Below are positions 18,177 to 26,813 of a stretch of 61,871 nt of DNA, in pieces. A program made the position numbers and the translations under genes. The notes under the pieces were generated by a model, which saw nothing but the letters and a program-made list of their open reading frames with translations, was not told where the DNA came from and searched no databases. Source of the DNA: Myxococcales bacterium (GTDB taxonomy: Bacteria > Myxococcota_A > Polyangia > Haliangiales > Haliangiaceae); contig WYBA01000297.1 in assembly GCA_011526095.1 (NCBI GenBank), positions 1 to 61,871 on the forward strand, given 5' to 3'. Positions within the stretch are counted from its first letter, which is position 1. The number at the start of each line of letters is the position of its first letter.

Positions 18177-18859
18177 GACGCCTCGGTCGGGACCGTGGTG
18201 GGCGCGGCGCCGGGCGGCGTCGCCGGGGGCGTCGCGTCGAGCGCGGGGACGCGGATCGCCAGCGCGACGACGCCGATCGCGATCTGCAGCGACGCGGTGA
18301 TCACCGGCACGCGCGGGCCCAGGCGCCGGCCGAGCGCGCGCAGCGCCGCGCCCGCGCCGATCAGCGCCGGCATCGAGCCGAGCCACAGCGCCGCCATGAC
18401 CGCCGCGCCGGCGTGCGGGGCGCCGGTGCCGCCGGCGACGACGACGAACGCCCACAGCCAGCCGCAGGGCAGCAGCGCGGTGAGCGCGCCGATCGTGGCC
18501 GCGCGACGCGCGTCGCGCCGGCGGCGGATCGCGTGGAGCATCGGGCCGGTCGCACCGGCGGCGGCGCCGCCGCCGCGGCGCCAGCCGAGCGCCCGCGCCA
18601 GCGCCAGCCCGCCCCACGCGATCAGCGCGGCGCCGGCGAGCGGCATCGCGATCCGGCCGACGGTGGCGAGGTCGCCGGCGAGGTCGACGGCGGCGCCGAG
18701 CGCCCCGGCGATCGCGCCCAGCGTGGCGTAGGCGACCAGCCGGCCGGCGCCGTACGCCGGCAGGTGGCCAGACACCCCGGCGAACGGGCCGCACATCGCG
18801 GCGCAGTGCAGGCTGCCGGTGACGCCCGCGATCACGACCGCCACCAGCAGCGCCGTCAT
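18167..18859 (-). CDS. TauE/DsbD-like transmembrane protein of the cbb3 cluster
   Basis: This 230-residue protein has six or seven helices. It begins AGVTGSLHCAAMCGPFAG, whose CAAMC pair is typical of the UreH/DsbD-like group placed inside ccoGHIS operons and labelled 'sulfite exporter TauE/SafE'. A second signature, ALLPCGWLWAF, lies in the middle. It probably handles copper or electrons for oxidase assembly rather than sulfite. It overlaps the stop of ccoH (ATGA) and the start of ccoI. Confidence 0.85.
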   Translation of the reverse strand: MTALLVAVVIAGVTGSLHCAAMCGPFAGVSGHLPAYGAGRLVAYATLGAIAGALGAAVDLAGDLATVGRIAMPLAGAALIAWGGLALARALGWRRGGGAAAGATGPMLHAIRRRRDARRAATIGALTALLPCGWLWAFVVVAGGTGAPHAGAAVMAALWLGSMPALIGAGAALRALGRRLGPRVPVITASLQIAIGVVALAIRVPALDATPPATPPGAAPTTVPTEASCH

Positions 18860-19302
18860 GGCTCGGTCACCGCGGTGGTCACGAACCGCTCGGCGCCGCG
18901 GGTCGCGCGCACCTCGATCTCGTGCAGGCCGCGCTGGCCCGGCGCGAACGCGGCGGCGTAGCGGCCGGGCGCCGCCTCGGTCAGCGTCACCGCGGCGAGC
19001 CGGTCGGCGCGGCTGCGCGGGCGGATCGTCACGTCGACGGCCGCGCCCGCCACCGGCGCGCCGGCGGCGTCGGCGAGGACGACCTGCGCGTCGCGCCCGG
19101 TCAGCGTCACCGTCGCCACCCAGCCGAGCTCGGCGCTCGCCCGGCGCTCGGCGATCGTCTCGTCGAACGCGACCGCCTTCTTGTAGTAGTCGGGCAGCAC
19201 GCGCGGCGTCGGATCCCCGGCCTGCGCGATCATCGCGCCCATCGCCACGGCGTTGGTCACGAGCAGCCCGACGACGAACGCGATCCAGAACCGTCCCTTC
19301 AC
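18856..19302 (-). CDS. ccoH: FixH/CcoH family protein
   Basis: This 148-residue protein has one N-terminal membrane helix (residues 6-28), the FixH motif DYYKKAVAFDETIAERRAS, and an extracytoplasmic Ig-like domain ending RFVTTAV. FixH/CcoH is required for stability of the cbb3 complex. The GTG at 19302 is supported by GGAGGT 5 bases upstream and by overlap with the ccoG stop. Confidence 0.88.
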   Translation of the reverse strand: MKGRFWIAFVVGLLVTNAVAMGAMIAQAGDPTPRVLPDYYKKAVAFDETIAERRASAELGWVATVTLTGRDAQVVLADAAGAPVAGAAVDVTIRPRSRADRLAAVTLTEAAPGRYAAAFAPGQRGLHEIEVRATRGAERFVTTAVTEP

Positions 19303-20753
19303 GGGGCACCTCCGGGCGCCGCGGCGCCGTTGCCGTTGCCGGTCTCCGGTCCCATCAGCGTCGCGCCGACGACCTTCTCGAACCCCGCGTCGTCGCGGAC
19401 GCGGATCTGGACCTTGCGCTCGCCGTGGACGAACACGTCGGGCGCGGCCAGCGTGACCAGGGTGATCACCGTCGTGCCGCGCGGCGCGAGCTCGATCGGC
19501 GCGCGCGGCGAGGCCTGCTCGAACATCGGCGCGTCGACGAGCTCCACCGTGTACGTCCGCGGCGCCTCGGTGCGGTTCTCGACGCGCAGCGGCAGCTGCG
19601 ACGACACGCGGCCGTCGCCGAGCACCGCGAACCCGGCGCCCGTGTTGCGCAGCACCCACACCTCCGCCGCCGGCCGGTCGCGGAGCTGCCAGAACAGCAG
19701 CCCTCCGACGATCGCGAGCAGCGCCGGGTAGACCATCGTGCGCGGGCGCAGGATCTTCTTCGGCTTGCCGGCCAGGATGTCCTTCGACGTGTAGCGGATG
19801 AGGCCGCGCGGCCGCTTGAGCTTGTCCATGATCGCGTCGCACGCGTCGATGCACTGGGTGCAGCTCACGCACTCCATCTGCAGGCCGTTGCGGATGTCGA
19901 TCCCGGTCGGGCAGGTCGCGACGCACGCGTTGCAGTCGACGCAGTCGCCGCGTGGCTCCACCACCGCGAGCGCCGCGCTGCGCTTGCCCGCCTTGCCGCG
20001 CGGCTCGCCGCGACCGGCGTCGTAGGCGACGATCGTCGACTGGCGGTCGATCAGCACCGTCTGGAGCCGCCCGTAGGGGCACGCGACGATGCACGTCTGC
20101 TCGCGGAACCAGCCGAAGTCGAACATCATCAGGGCGCTGACCGCGGCCATCACCAGGAAGCCGCCCGGGTGCTCGAGCGGCGAGCTCGTCACCCACTCGC
20201 CGAGCCGCTCGACGCCAACGAAGTAGGCGAGGAACACGTTGCCGACGACGATCGACAGCGCGGCGAACGTCGCGTACTTGAGCACGCGGCGCGGCGCGAT
20301 GCCCTTCTGCGCGTCGAGCGCGCGGACGCGCTCCGGACCGCCCTCGATCAGCCGCTCGATCGGGCGGTAGACCCACTCGAGGTAGACCGTCTGCGGGCAG
20401 GCCCAGCCGCACCACACCCGCCCGAACAGCGCGGTGACGAGGAACACCGTCAGCACGATCGTGAGGCCGAACAGCATCAGCACCGCGCCGTCCGACGGCC
20501 GGAACACCAGCCCCAGCACGGACAGCTCGGCCGCGCCGAGGTCGATCAGCAGGGCCGGGCGGCCGTTGATCGAGACGAACGGCAACGCGAAAAACAGCGC
20601 GATCAGCCCGTAGGCGACGAACGCCCGGCGCTTCCAGAACCGGCCCTTCGCCACCCGCGGACGGATCACGAAGCGGCTGCCGTCGGCGTTGAGGGTCGGC
20701 AGGACGCGACCGGGCGCGCTGGCGGCGTGGGGGGCAGGCGGGTTGGGACTCAT
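19299..20753 (-). CDS. ccoG: Cytochrome oxidase accessory protein CcoG (RdxA)
   Basis: This is a 484-residue membrane ferredoxin. It has about five helices, WCGWACPQTVYLEWVYRP and TCIVACPYGRLQ in the membrane part, and two [4Fe-4S] ligand sets, CVDCNACVATCP and CVSCTQCIDACD. A C-terminal Ig-like domain follows. CcoG is a Cu(II) reductase that helps load the CuB centre of cbb3 oxidase. The start lies 65 bases after the ccoP stop; a weak sigma54-like element (20766-20781) sits 14 bases before the ATG, so a second promoter is possible. Confidence 0.92.
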   Translation of the reverse strand: MSPNPPAPHAASAPGRVLPTLNADGSRFVIRPRVAKGRFWKRRAFVAYGLIALFFALPFVSINGRPALLIDLGAAELSVLGLVFRPSDGAVLMLFGLTIVLTVFLVTALFGRVWCGWACPQTVYLEWVYRPIERLIEGGPERVRALDAQKGIAPRRVLKYATFAALSIVVGNVFLAYFVGVERLGEWVTSSPLEHPGGFLVMAAVSALMMFDFGWFREQTCIVACPYGRLQTVLIDRQSTIVAYDAGRGEPRGKAGKRSAALAVVEPRGDCVDCNACVATCPTGIDIRNGLQMECVSCTQCIDACDAIMDKLKRPRGLIRYTSKDILAGKPKKILRPRTMVYPALLAIVGGLLFWQLRDRPAAEVWVLRNTGAGFAVLGDGRVSSQLPLRVENRTEAPRTYTVELVDAPMFEQASPRAPIELAPRGTTVITLVTLAAPDVFVHGERKVQIRVRDDAGFEKVVGATLMGPETGNGNGAAAPGGAP

Positions 20754-20765
20754 GCTCGACTCCGA

Positions 20766-20781
20766 TGCATCGCCCGGGCCG
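20766..20781 (-). promoter_or_regulatory. Weak sigma54-like element before ccoG
   Basis: The minus strand reads CGGCCCGGGCGATGCA: GG-N10-GC with a poor -24 half. It is 14 bases before the ccoG ATG. In DNA this GC-rich it could easily be chance. Confidence 0.2.
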
Positions 20782-20818
20782 GGCGACGTGGCGCGCGGGT
20801 GAGGCGCGTGGTCGCGGC

Positions 20819-21415
20819 TCAGAACGCCCCGACCTTGCCGCCCTCGGCCACCTTGCCCGGCAGGTTCTTGCCGCGCATCGCGGCGACGTAGACCGCGAGC
20901 GCGGCCATGTCGCGCTCCTTCATCGTCGCCCCCCACGAGATCATGCCCTTGGCGGGCACGCCGTCGCGGATCGTCGTGTACAGGTCCAACCGGCTCGACC
21001 CGTGGATCTGGTACTCGTCGGTGAGGTTCGGACCGGTCTGGCCGGAGCCGTCGGCGAGGTGGCAGCCGACGCAGTGCTGCATGAACAGCTTGCCGCCGGC
21101 GTCGAGCGTCGCGACGTCAGCGGCGAGGTCGGCCAGCACGGCGTCGTTGACCTCGAACTTGTGCGTGCGCTCGTACTCGGCCTTCTCCGCCAGGTACGTC
21201 TGCATCTTCGCGGCGTGCTTCTCGTGGATCGACTTGCCCGGCCCGCCCGCGTGGTACCAGTACCAGTAGACGCCGGCGAAGATCACCGTCAGCACGAAGA
21301 TCCCCGACCACCAGCCGGGCAGCGGGTTGTCGTACTCGCGGATGCCGTCGTACTCGTGGGACATCAGCGGCGCCTCGTCGGCGCGCGGGTCGGGCGTGTG
21401 CGTGTCCTTGCTCAT
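20819..21415 (-). CDS. ccoP: cbb3 oxidase cytochrome subunit CcoP, single heme
   Basis: This 198-residue subunit has the CcoP N-terminal signature YDGIREYDNPLPGWW, one membrane helix and a periplasmic cytochrome c domain with a single CVGCH heme site and distal Met segments (GMISWGATM). Classical CcoP carries two hemes and is about 300 residues, so this is a shortened monoheme form with a long helical linker between membrane and heme. The first ATG fits the overlap with the ccoQ stop. Confidence 0.9.
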   Translation of the reverse strand: MSKDTHTPDPRADEAPLMSHEYDGIREYDNPLPGWWSGIFVLTVIFAGVYWYWYHAGGPGKSIHEKHAAKMQTYLAEKAEYERTHKFEVNDAVLADLAADVATLDAGGKLFMQHCVGCHLADGSGQTGPNLTDEYQIHGSSRLDLYTTIRDGVPAKGMISWGATMKERDMAALAVYVAAMRGKNLPGKVAEGGKVGAF

Positions 21416-21591
21416 GGCTCACCTCGCTCGCCGTCGCTGAGCGGTAGCTGGAGCGCGCGGCGCTGCTCGTCGCGCGCGCTGGGGAGGAACGTGCGGATCA
21501 GGATCGAGATGAACACCGTGAAGAAGATCACGGTCGCGATCGTCGTGAACGTGGCGGGGGTCAGATCGCTGACCAGCTCGGAGAGCCGCAT
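21412..21591 (-). CDS. ccoQ: CcoQ-like small subunit
   Basis: This 59-residue protein has one hydrophobic helix (about residues 14-35) followed by the basic stretch RTFLPSARDEQRRALQ. Its position between ccoNO and ccoP, its size and topology match CcoQ/FixQ, which stabilises the complex. The ATG follows the ccoNO stop directly (TAGATG) and its own stop overlaps the ccoP ATG. Confidence 0.8.
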   Translation of the reverse strand: MRLSELVSDLTPATFTTIATVIFFTVFISILIRTFLPSARDEQRRALQLPLSDGERGEP

Positions 21592-23787
21592 CTACTTCTG
21601 CTCCTGGTTCGGGGCCGGGGTCGCCGGGGCGGGCGGGGCCGCCGTGGCGGCCTCGGAGATGTCGCGTCCGAGCCGCTGCATGTAGGCGATCAGCGCGATG
21701 ACGTCCTTGTTCTCGAGGCCGGCGGGGCCGCCCTGGGCGACGATCTCGGCGCTGATCTGCTCGGCCTGGGCACGGGCGACGCCGCGCGCGTCGCGCCGCT
21801 CGGCCTCGCCGTAGGGCACGCCGAGCGTCACCATCGCGTCGACCTTGCCCTGCAGGTCGCCGTAGGGCAGGTCGTCCTCGAAGAAGTGCGGGTACGACGG
21901 CATGATCGAGCCGGGCGACGTCGACCGCGGGTTGCGGAAGTGGTGGACGTGCCACAGGTGGCTGCGCGTGCCGCCCGGGCGGCGCGGGTCACCCTCGCGC
22001 GCGAGGTCCGGGCCGTTGCGCTTGCTGCCCCACTGGAACGGGTGGTCGTAGATGAACTCGCCCGGCTTGGAGTACTCGCCGTAGCGGACGACCTCGTCCA
22101 CGAACGGGCGGACCATCTGCGAGTGGCAGTTGTAGCAACCCTCGCGGACGTAGATGTCGCGGCCGTAGAGCTCGAGCGGCGTGTACGGCTTGACCGTCGA
22201 GATCGTCGGCTGGTTCGAGCCGATCACGAACGTCGGGATGATCTCGAACAGCGAGGCGGTCACGACCGCGACCACCGTCATGATCGTGAACAGCCGCGGC
22301 AGGCCCTCCCACTTGCGGTGCCAGTACTCCTTGCCCGAGCCGTGGCGCACCTCGGCGTGGGCCAGCGGCGGCACGTTGATCTCCGGCTCCTCGTACGTCG
22401 CCGGCCGCGCCTGCCACGTCTTGTAGAAGTTGTAGATCGCGATGACGACGCCGGCGATGTACATCGTGCCGCCGAGCGCGCGGACCCAGTACATCGGCAC
22501 CAGGCGCGTCACCGTCTGCAGGAAGTCGGGGTACTGCAGCCGGCCGCCCTCGTCGAACGCGCGCCACATCAGGCCCTGGGTGATGCCCGAGGCCCACATC
22601 GCGACGACGTAGAAGATGATGCCGATCGTCGCGAGCCAGAAGTGCACCGACGCGAGCTGCTTCGAGTGCAGCGGCGCCTGGAACAGCCGCGGCACCAGCC
22701 AGTAGATCATGCCGAACGTCATGAACCCGACCCAGCCGAGCGCGCCGGCGTGGACGTGGGCGATCGTCCAGTCGGTGTAGTGGGACAGCGCGTTGACGCT
22801 CTTGACCGACATCAGCGGCCCCTCGAACGTCGACATCCCGTAGAACGTGATCGCGACGACGAAGAACTTGAGCACCGGATCCTCGGCGACCTTGTTCCAC
22901 GCCCCGCGCAGCGTCAGCAGGCCGTTGATCATGCCGCCCCACGACGGCATCCACAGCATCACCGAGAAGATCATCCCCAGCGTCGACGCCCACGCCGGCA
23001 GCGCCGTGTAGTGGAGGTGGTGCGGGCCGGCCCAGATGTAGATGAAGACCAGCGTCCAGAAGTGGAGGATCGACAGCCGGTACGAGAACACCGGGCGCTC
23101 CGCCGCCTTCGGCAGGAAGTAGTACATCATCCCGAGGAACGGGGTCGTGAGGAAGAACGCGACCGCGTTGTGGCCGTACCACCACTGCATGAACGCGTCC
23201 TGCACGCCCGCGTAGATCGAGTAGCTCTTCAGCGGCGCGACCGGGATGACGAGGTTGTTGAAGATGTGCAGGACCGCGACGGTGACGATCGTCGCGATGT
23301 AGAACCAGATCGCGACGTACATGTGCTTCTCGCGCCGGACCGCGAGCGTGCCGAAGTAGTTGATGGCGAACGCCACCCACACGACGGCGATCGCCAGGTC
23401 GATCGGCCACTCGAGCTCCGCGTACTCCTTGCCCTGGGTGAACCCCATGGGCAGCGTCAGCGCGGCGGCGACGATGATCGCCTGCCAGCCCCAGAAGTGG
23501 AACTGGCTCAGCTTGTCGGACCACATCCGGGTCCGCAGCAGGCGCTGGCTCGAGTAGTAGATCGCCGCGAACAGCGCGTTGCCGGCGAACGCGAAGATCA
23601 CCGCGTTGGTGTGCAGCGGTCGCAGACGCCCGAACGTGAAGTACGGCGCGAAGTTGAGGCTGGGTGCGGCAAGTTGAAGCGCCAGCCACAGGCCGACGAT
23701 CATGCCCACGAGGCCCCAGACCAAGGTGGCGACGACGAACTTGCGGACGATGGCGTCGTCGTAGCGGAAGGTCGGTGATGGCTGCAT
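21592..23787 (-). CDS. ccoNO: cbb3-type cytochrome c oxidase, fused CcoN-CcoO subunit
   Basis: This 731-residue protein joins the catalytic heme-copper subunit CcoN (residues 1-480, about twelve helices) to the monoheme subunit CcoO (residues 510-731). CcoN features include [17 protein letters not shown], the HNAVAFF helix, [13 protein letters not shown] carrying the CuB histidines, and [12 protein letters not shown]. The CcoO half has one helix and the heme site [14 protein letters not shown]. The enzyme reduces O2 with high affinity and pumps protons. ATG 23787 is chosen because CcoN homology begins there; the in-frame upstream extension is unrelated sequence. A good sigma54-like element is centred 27 bases upstream. 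Confidence 0.94.
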   Translation of the reverse strand: MQPSPTFRYDDAIVRKFVVATLVWGLVGMIVGLWLALQLAAPSLNFAPYFTFGRLRPLHTNAVIFAFAGNALFAAIYYSSQRLLRTRMWSDKLSQFHFWGWQAIIVAAALTLPMGFTQGKEYAELEWPIDLAIAVVWVAFAINYFGTLAVRREKHMYVAIWFYIATIVTVAVLHIFNNLVIPVAPLKSYSIYAGVQDAFMQWWYGHNAVAFFLTTPFLGMMYYFLPKAAERPVFSYRLSILHFWTLVFIYIWAGPHHLHYTALPAWASTLGMIFSVMLWMPSWGGMINGLLTLRGAWNKVAEDPVLKFFVVAITFYGMSTFEGPLMSVKSVNALSHYTDWTIAHVHAGALGWVGFMTFGMIYWLVPRLFQAPLHSKQLASVHFWLATIGIIFYVVAMWASGITQGLMWRAFDEGGRLQYPDFLQTVTRLVPMYWVRALGGTMYIAGVVIAIYNFYKTWQARPATYEEPEINVPPLAHAEVRHGSGKEYWHRKWEGLPRLFTIMTVVAVVTASLFEIIPTFVIGSNQPTISTVKPYTPLELYGRDIYVREGCYNCHSQMVRPFVDEVVRYGEYSKPGEFIYDHPFQWGSKRNGPDLAREGDPRRPGGTRSHLWHVHHFRNPRSTSPGSIMPSYPHFFEDDLPYGDLQGKVDAMVTLGVPYGEAERRDARGVARAQAEQISAEIVAQGGPAGLENKDVIALIAYMQRLGRDISEAATAAPPAPATPAPNQEQK

Positions 23788-23805
23788 GGCTTCGCCGCCG
23801 CTTCC

Positions 23806-23821
23806 CGCAAGTCGCGTGCCC
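23806..23821 (-). promoter_or_regulatory. Sigma54-like promoter of the cbb3 operon
   Basis: The minus strand reads GGGCACGCGACTTGCG, with GGCAC and TTGC at the correct spacing. Its -12 C is 20 bases before the ccoNO ATG. Two GCGCAA palindromes lie upstream at 23852-23866 and 23892-23908. Confidence 0.6.
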
Positions 23822-23851
23822 GTCGCGATCGGGCCCGCAGGCCCGATCGGC

Positions 23852-23866
23852 GCGCAAGGGCTGCGC
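23852..23866. promoter_or_regulatory. GCGCAA-N3-CTGCGC operator, cbb3 upstream region (site 1)
   Basis: GCGCAAGGGCTGCGC differs by one base from the perfect palindrome at 35747-35761. It lies about 31 bases upstream of the cbb3 sigma54-like element. Confidence 0.6.
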
Positions 23867-23891
23867 AATGCGCGCACGAGGCTTCCTCGCC

Positions 23892-23908
23892 GCGCAACCG
23901 TTTCGCGC
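23892..23908. promoter_or_regulatory. GCGCAA-type operator, cbb3 upstream region (site 2)
   Basis: GCGCAACCGTTTCGCGC is a related, less exact inverted repeat 40 bases from site 1. Paired sites are usual for NtrC-class activators. Confidence 0.4.
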
Positions 23909-23925
23909 GACGGGCCGCCGCGGCC

Positions 23926-23941
23926 AGGCACGCCACATGCT
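23926..23941 (+). promoter_or_regulatory. Sigma54-like element before the small membrane protein gene
   Basis: AGGCACGCCACATGCT has GG-N10-GC. Its -12 C is 15 bases before ATG 23955. It is divergent from the cbb3 promoter and shares its operator region. Confidence 0.4.
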
Positions 23942-23954
23942 CCTTGCACTCGGC

Positions 23955-24071
23955 ATGTTCGCGAGAATCCGACCCAACGAGCGCTGGACCGTGCCCCTCG
24001 AGATCCTGATGTGGACGCTGCTGTCGTGCGGCCTGATCGCCGTGATGGTGGTGGTCATGCTCAACGGCTGA
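23955..24071 (+). CDS. Small single-helix membrane protein
   Basis: This 38-residue peptide begins [20 protein letters not shown] and has one hydrophobic helix at about residues 17-35 with a cytoplasmic basic N-terminus. It lies in an otherwise gene-free strip, divergent from the cbb3 operon, behind a sigma54-like element and the GCGCAA operators. An in-frame ATG at 23937 would give 44 residues but lies inside the promoter element. No family is recognised; a small subunit or regulator of the oxidase is a guess. Confidence 0.5.
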   Translation: MFARIRPNERWTVPLEILMWTLLSCGLIAVMVVVMLNG

Positions 24072-24090
24072 GGCCGCCAGGGGACGCGCG

Positions 24091-24546
24091 ATGGACCAGC
24101 TCTGCCTCGGCGGTGAGTCGTGGGACGGCCTGATCGACCGGCTCACCGACGCGGCGTGCGCGATCGTGCCGGGGCTGGCGCGCGCCGCCTGCCGCGATCT
24201 GGTCGAGGTGATGTTCCAGGCACGGGTGCGGCAGTCGGACGCATGCGGGCTGCACCCGGCGTGCGTGCCCGAGCGGTCGGTGTGGGCGGAGGGGCCGGTC
24301 GAGGCGCCCGCCGGCGAGACCAGCGGGTGGGCCGATCCGGACGCTCAGGCGTTTCCCGAGCTGTTCGCGACCGCCGCGGCGGACCTGGCGCGCGTGCCGG
24401 TCGTCGGGCGGCACGCGATCCAGGAGCGCCTCGTCGGCGTCGCGCGCCAGATCCTGCGCGATCGGCTCTACGTGAACCGCCAGTGCGGCCGCGCGGACAT
24501 CTGCCTGGTCGCGCAGCCGGTGTTCCCGCTGACCCGGCGGTCCTGA
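24091..24546 (+). CDS. Hypothetical Cys-containing protein
   Basis: This 151-residue soluble protein contains about eight Cys residues (LCLGGESWD, VPGLARAACRDL, DACGLHPACVPE, NRQCGRADICL). It has no signal peptide or membrane helix. It starts 19 bases after the small membrane protein and probably shares its transcript. The Cys and acidic pattern could bind a metal, but no known motif is complete. It ends convergent with hemN. Not recognised. Confidence 0.6.
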   Translation: MDQLCLGGESWDGLIDRLTDAACAIVPGLARAACRDLVEVMFQARVRQSDACGLHPACVPERSVWAEGPVEAPAGETSGWADPDAQAFPELFATAAADLARVPVVGRHAIQERLVGVARQILRDRLYVNRQCGRADICLVAQPVFPLTRRS

Positions 24547-24562
24547 CCGGGCGCGGCGCGCC

Positions 24563-24599
24563 GACCGACGGCGGCCCGCGCGGCGCCGCCGCGGCGGTC
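24563..24599. terminator. Terminator-like hairpin between convergent genes
   Basis: GACCG (24563-24567) and CGGTC (24595-24599) close a GC-rich stem-loop, with an inner GGCGGC/GCCGCC pairing, between the 151-residue protein gene and the hemN stop. Confidence 0.4.
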
Positions 24600-25998
24600 A
24601 GATCGTCGGGGATCCGCCGGCGCCGTCGCGGTGGTAGCGGTCGAACACCGAGCAGATGTTCCGGATCAGGTGGTGCCCGAGCGGCGTCGCGGCCAGCGTG
24701 CCGCGCGCGCGGTCGACCACGACCAGGTCGCCGTGATCGCGCTCCAGCCGGTCGAGCTCCGCGGCGTAGGTGGTCGCGACGTCGACGCCGTGGTGGGTCT
24801 GGACGTCGGCGAGGTCGAGCCGGCCGTCGCACATCAGGCGGTTGATGATGAAGCGCCGGACCTGGTCGTCGGCATCGACGGCGACGCCGCGCACGACCGG
24901 CAGCGTCCCCGCCTCGACCAGCCGCGTCCACTCGGCGACGTCGACCTCGTCCTGCCAGTACGCGGTGCCGGCGTCGCTGATCGCGCTGGCGCCGACGCCG
25001 AGCAGGCGCGACGCGCGGCGCACGACGTAGCCCTGGAAGTTGCGGCCGAGCCGGCCGGTCGCCGCGGCGGCGACCAGCGGATCGTCGGGGCGCGCGAAGT
25101 GGTCGAGCCCGACCCGGACGTAGCCGGCGTCGGCGAGCCGGTCCATCACCACGCGCAGCAGCTCGACGCGCGCGGTCAGATCCGGCACCGGCGCGTTGCG
25201 CTCGACCAGCTTCTGGTGCGGCCGCAGGTGCGGCATGTGCGCGTAGCCGAACACCGCGAGCCGGTCCGGCGCGAGCGCGATGACCTCGTCGATCGTGCGG
25301 CCGACGCCCTCGGGGGTCTGGCCGGGCAGCCCGTAGACGAGGTCGACGTTGATCGAGCGGAACCCCTGCAGCCGCGCGCGCTCGACCACCGCGCGGGTCT
25401 GCGCGACGGTCTGGATGCGGTGGATCGTCTCCTGGACCGCGGGGTCGAAGTCCTGGACGCCGACGGACAGCCGGGTGAACCCGAGCTCGGCGACCGCGTC
25501 GATCTGCTCGGCGCGGGTGTCGCGCGGATCCAGCTCGATCCCGAGCTCGGCGTCGGCGGTGAGGTCGAACCGGGCGCGGATCGCGTCGAGGACGCGCGCG
25601 AGGTCGGCGACGTGGAGGAAGTTGGGCGAGCCGCCGCCGAGCGCGAGCTCGACGACGGGGGCGCGGGCGCCGAGCGCCGCGGCGACCAGGTCGAGCTCCC
25701 GGATCAGCGTGTCGACGTAGCCGGTGCCGCGCGAGCGATCGCGCGTCGCCGTGACGTTGCAGCCGCAGTACCAGCACAGCTGGGAGCAGAACGGCACGTG
25801 GGCGTACAGCGACAGCGGCTCGCCGGCGGGGATCGCGGCGAGCGCCGCCGCCGCCTCGGCGGGGCCGAACGACGGCCGGAACTGCGTCGCCGGCGGGTAG
25901 CTGGTGTAGCGCGGGCCGGCGGAGGCGCGGTCGACGATGACGTCGGTCGGCTGGTCGAGCTTGGCCGGGAACGTGGGGAGCGGGCGCAGGGCGTTCAT
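24598..25998 (-). CDS. hemN: Oxygen-independent coproporphyrinogen III oxidase HemN
   Basis: This 466-residue radical-SAM enzyme makes protoporphyrinogen IX without O2. The N-terminal SAGPRYTSYPPATQF segment and the iron-sulfur/SAM motif CSQLCWYCGCN (Cys residues of CxxxCxxC) are typical of true HemN. GGGSPNF and SVGVQDFDPAVQETIHRIQ follow, and the C-terminal HemN domain is complete. The start overlaps the CBS-gene stop (ATGA). Heme made under low oxygen fits the neighbouring cbb3 oxidase and multiheme cytochromes. Confidence 0.93.
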   Translation of the reverse strand: MNALRPLPTFPAKLDQPTDVIVDRASAGPRYTSYPPATQFRPSFGPAEAAAALAAIPAGEPLSLYAHVPFCSQLCWYCGCNVTATRDRSRGTGYVDTLIRELDLVAAALGARAPVVELALGGGSPNFLHVADLARVLDAIRARFDLTADAELGIELDPRDTRAEQIDAVAELGFTRLSVGVQDFDPAVQETIHRIQTVAQTRAVVERARLQGFRSINVDLVYGLPGQTPEGVGRTIDEVIALAPDRLAVFGYAHMPHLRPHQKLVERNAPVPDLTARVELLRVVMDRLADAGYVRVGLDHFARPDDPLVAAAATGRLGRNFQGYVVRRASRLLGVGASAISDAGTAYWQDEVDVAEWTRLVEAGTLPVVRGVAVDADDQVRRFIINRLMCDGRLDLADVQTHHGVDVATTYAAELDRLERDHGDLVVVDRARGTLAATPLGHHLIRNICSVFDRYHRDGAGGSPTI

Positions 25999-26639
25999 GC
26001 GTCGTGTCCTTGACTGGGCTCGGCGAGCCCGAGATCGCGCAGGGTGACGATCCCGATCAGCTTGTCATCCTCGGCGATCATGACGATCCCGACCTCGAGC
26101 CGTTCCATCGCCTCCGCCACGCTGGCCAGGCTGGTCCGGCGCGGCACGGTGAACACCTCGGGGTCCATGACCTCGGCGACGCGCTGCTCGCCCGCCGGGG
26201 TCCCGGCGGGGGCGAGCGCGCACGGGCACACCACGCCGACCACCTGCTCGTCGTCGGCGACGAGCAGGTGATGGACGTGGGCGCGGGTCGCGACCTGGTG
26301 AGCGTGGCCGACGGTGTCGGTCGAGCGCACCGTCACCACCGCGGGCGCGAGGGTCATGACGTCGTCCACGACGTCGGCCTCGGTCCACAGGCAGCGCACG
26401 GTGACGTAGCTCTTGCCCGGGGAGGGCCGGATCGACACGATGCGTGCGCAGTCCATGCACTGGCCGCCGGTCAGCTCGTGGCCGCCCTTCTGGCAGTGCA
26501 GGTGCGACGCGCGCATCACCTGCCGCGCCGTCGACTCGACGGGCAGCGGGCGGTCGACCTCGGCCGTGACCTCGCGCAGGGTCTCGAATGACTGCACCTG
26601 GCCGAGGAGCGGTGCCGGCGTCCATCGGGTCAAGCGCAT
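25995..26639 (-). CDS. Cys-cluster and tandem CBS-domain protein
   Basis: This is a 214-residue protein. Residues 50-72 hold a Cys/His cluster (LHCQKGGHELTGGQCMDCAR), possibly a zinc or Fe-S site. Two CBS domains follow at residues 93-150 (DDVMTLAPAVVTV) and 155-210 (VAEVMDPEVFTVPRRTSL...GIVTLRDLGL). CBS pairs usually bind adenine nucleotides. The gene begins 14 bases after a well-matched sigma54-like element and is translationally coupled to hemN. A sensor of energy or redox state is plausible. Confidence 0.75.
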   Translation of the reverse strand: MRLTRWTPAPLLGQVQSFETLREVTAEVDRPLPVESTARQVMRASHLHCQKGGHELTGGQCMDCARIVSIRPSPGKSYVTVRCLWTEADVVDDVMTLAPAVVTVRSTDTVGHAHQVATRAHVHHLLVADDEQVVGVVCPCALAPAGTPAGEQRVAEVMDPEVFTVPRRTSLASVAEAMERLEVGIVMIAEDDKLIGIVTLRDLGLAEPSQGHDA

Positions 26640-26651
26640 GGCTGGTTGTTG

Positions 26652-26667
26652 AGCACGGCGTGTGCCA
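26652..26667 (-). promoter_or_regulatory. Sigma54-like promoter of the CBS-hemN operon
   Basis: The minus strand reads TGGCACACGCCGTGCT. The -12 C (26653) lies 14 bases before ATG 26639, predicting a leader of about two bases. Confidence 0.6.
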
Positions 26668-26697
26668 TCGACACGCCCGGGAGCTGCGGGGGAGACC

Positions 26698-26712
26698 GCG
26701 CAAAGCCTGCGG
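26698..26712. promoter_or_regulatory. GCGCAA-N3-CTGCGG operator between CBS and usp genes
   Basis: GCGCAAAGCCTGCGG is one copy of the shared operator, placed between the divergent sigma54-like elements at 26652 and 26773. Confidence 0.5.
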
Positions 26713-26772
26713 CGCGGCGGTCCGTCACAGCCCCCAGCAGCAGTTTGTGCGCTCCGGCGAGGGGGTAGGTGC

Positions 26773-26788
26773 TGGCACGCGATCTGCT
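26773..26788 (+). promoter_or_regulatory. Sigma54-like promoter of usp 26814
   Basis: TGGCACGCGATCTGCT has a perfect -24 half and TGC at -12. The start codon is 27 bases downstream. Confidence 0.6.
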
Positions 26789-26813
26789 GAAGGGTGGGGA
26801 TGGGTGACCCGTC

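Noticed and set aside
23788..23949. N-terminal extension of CcoNO in the same frame
   Set aside because: It contains the promoter and operator sites and has no resemblance to CcoN. Homology begins at 23787.
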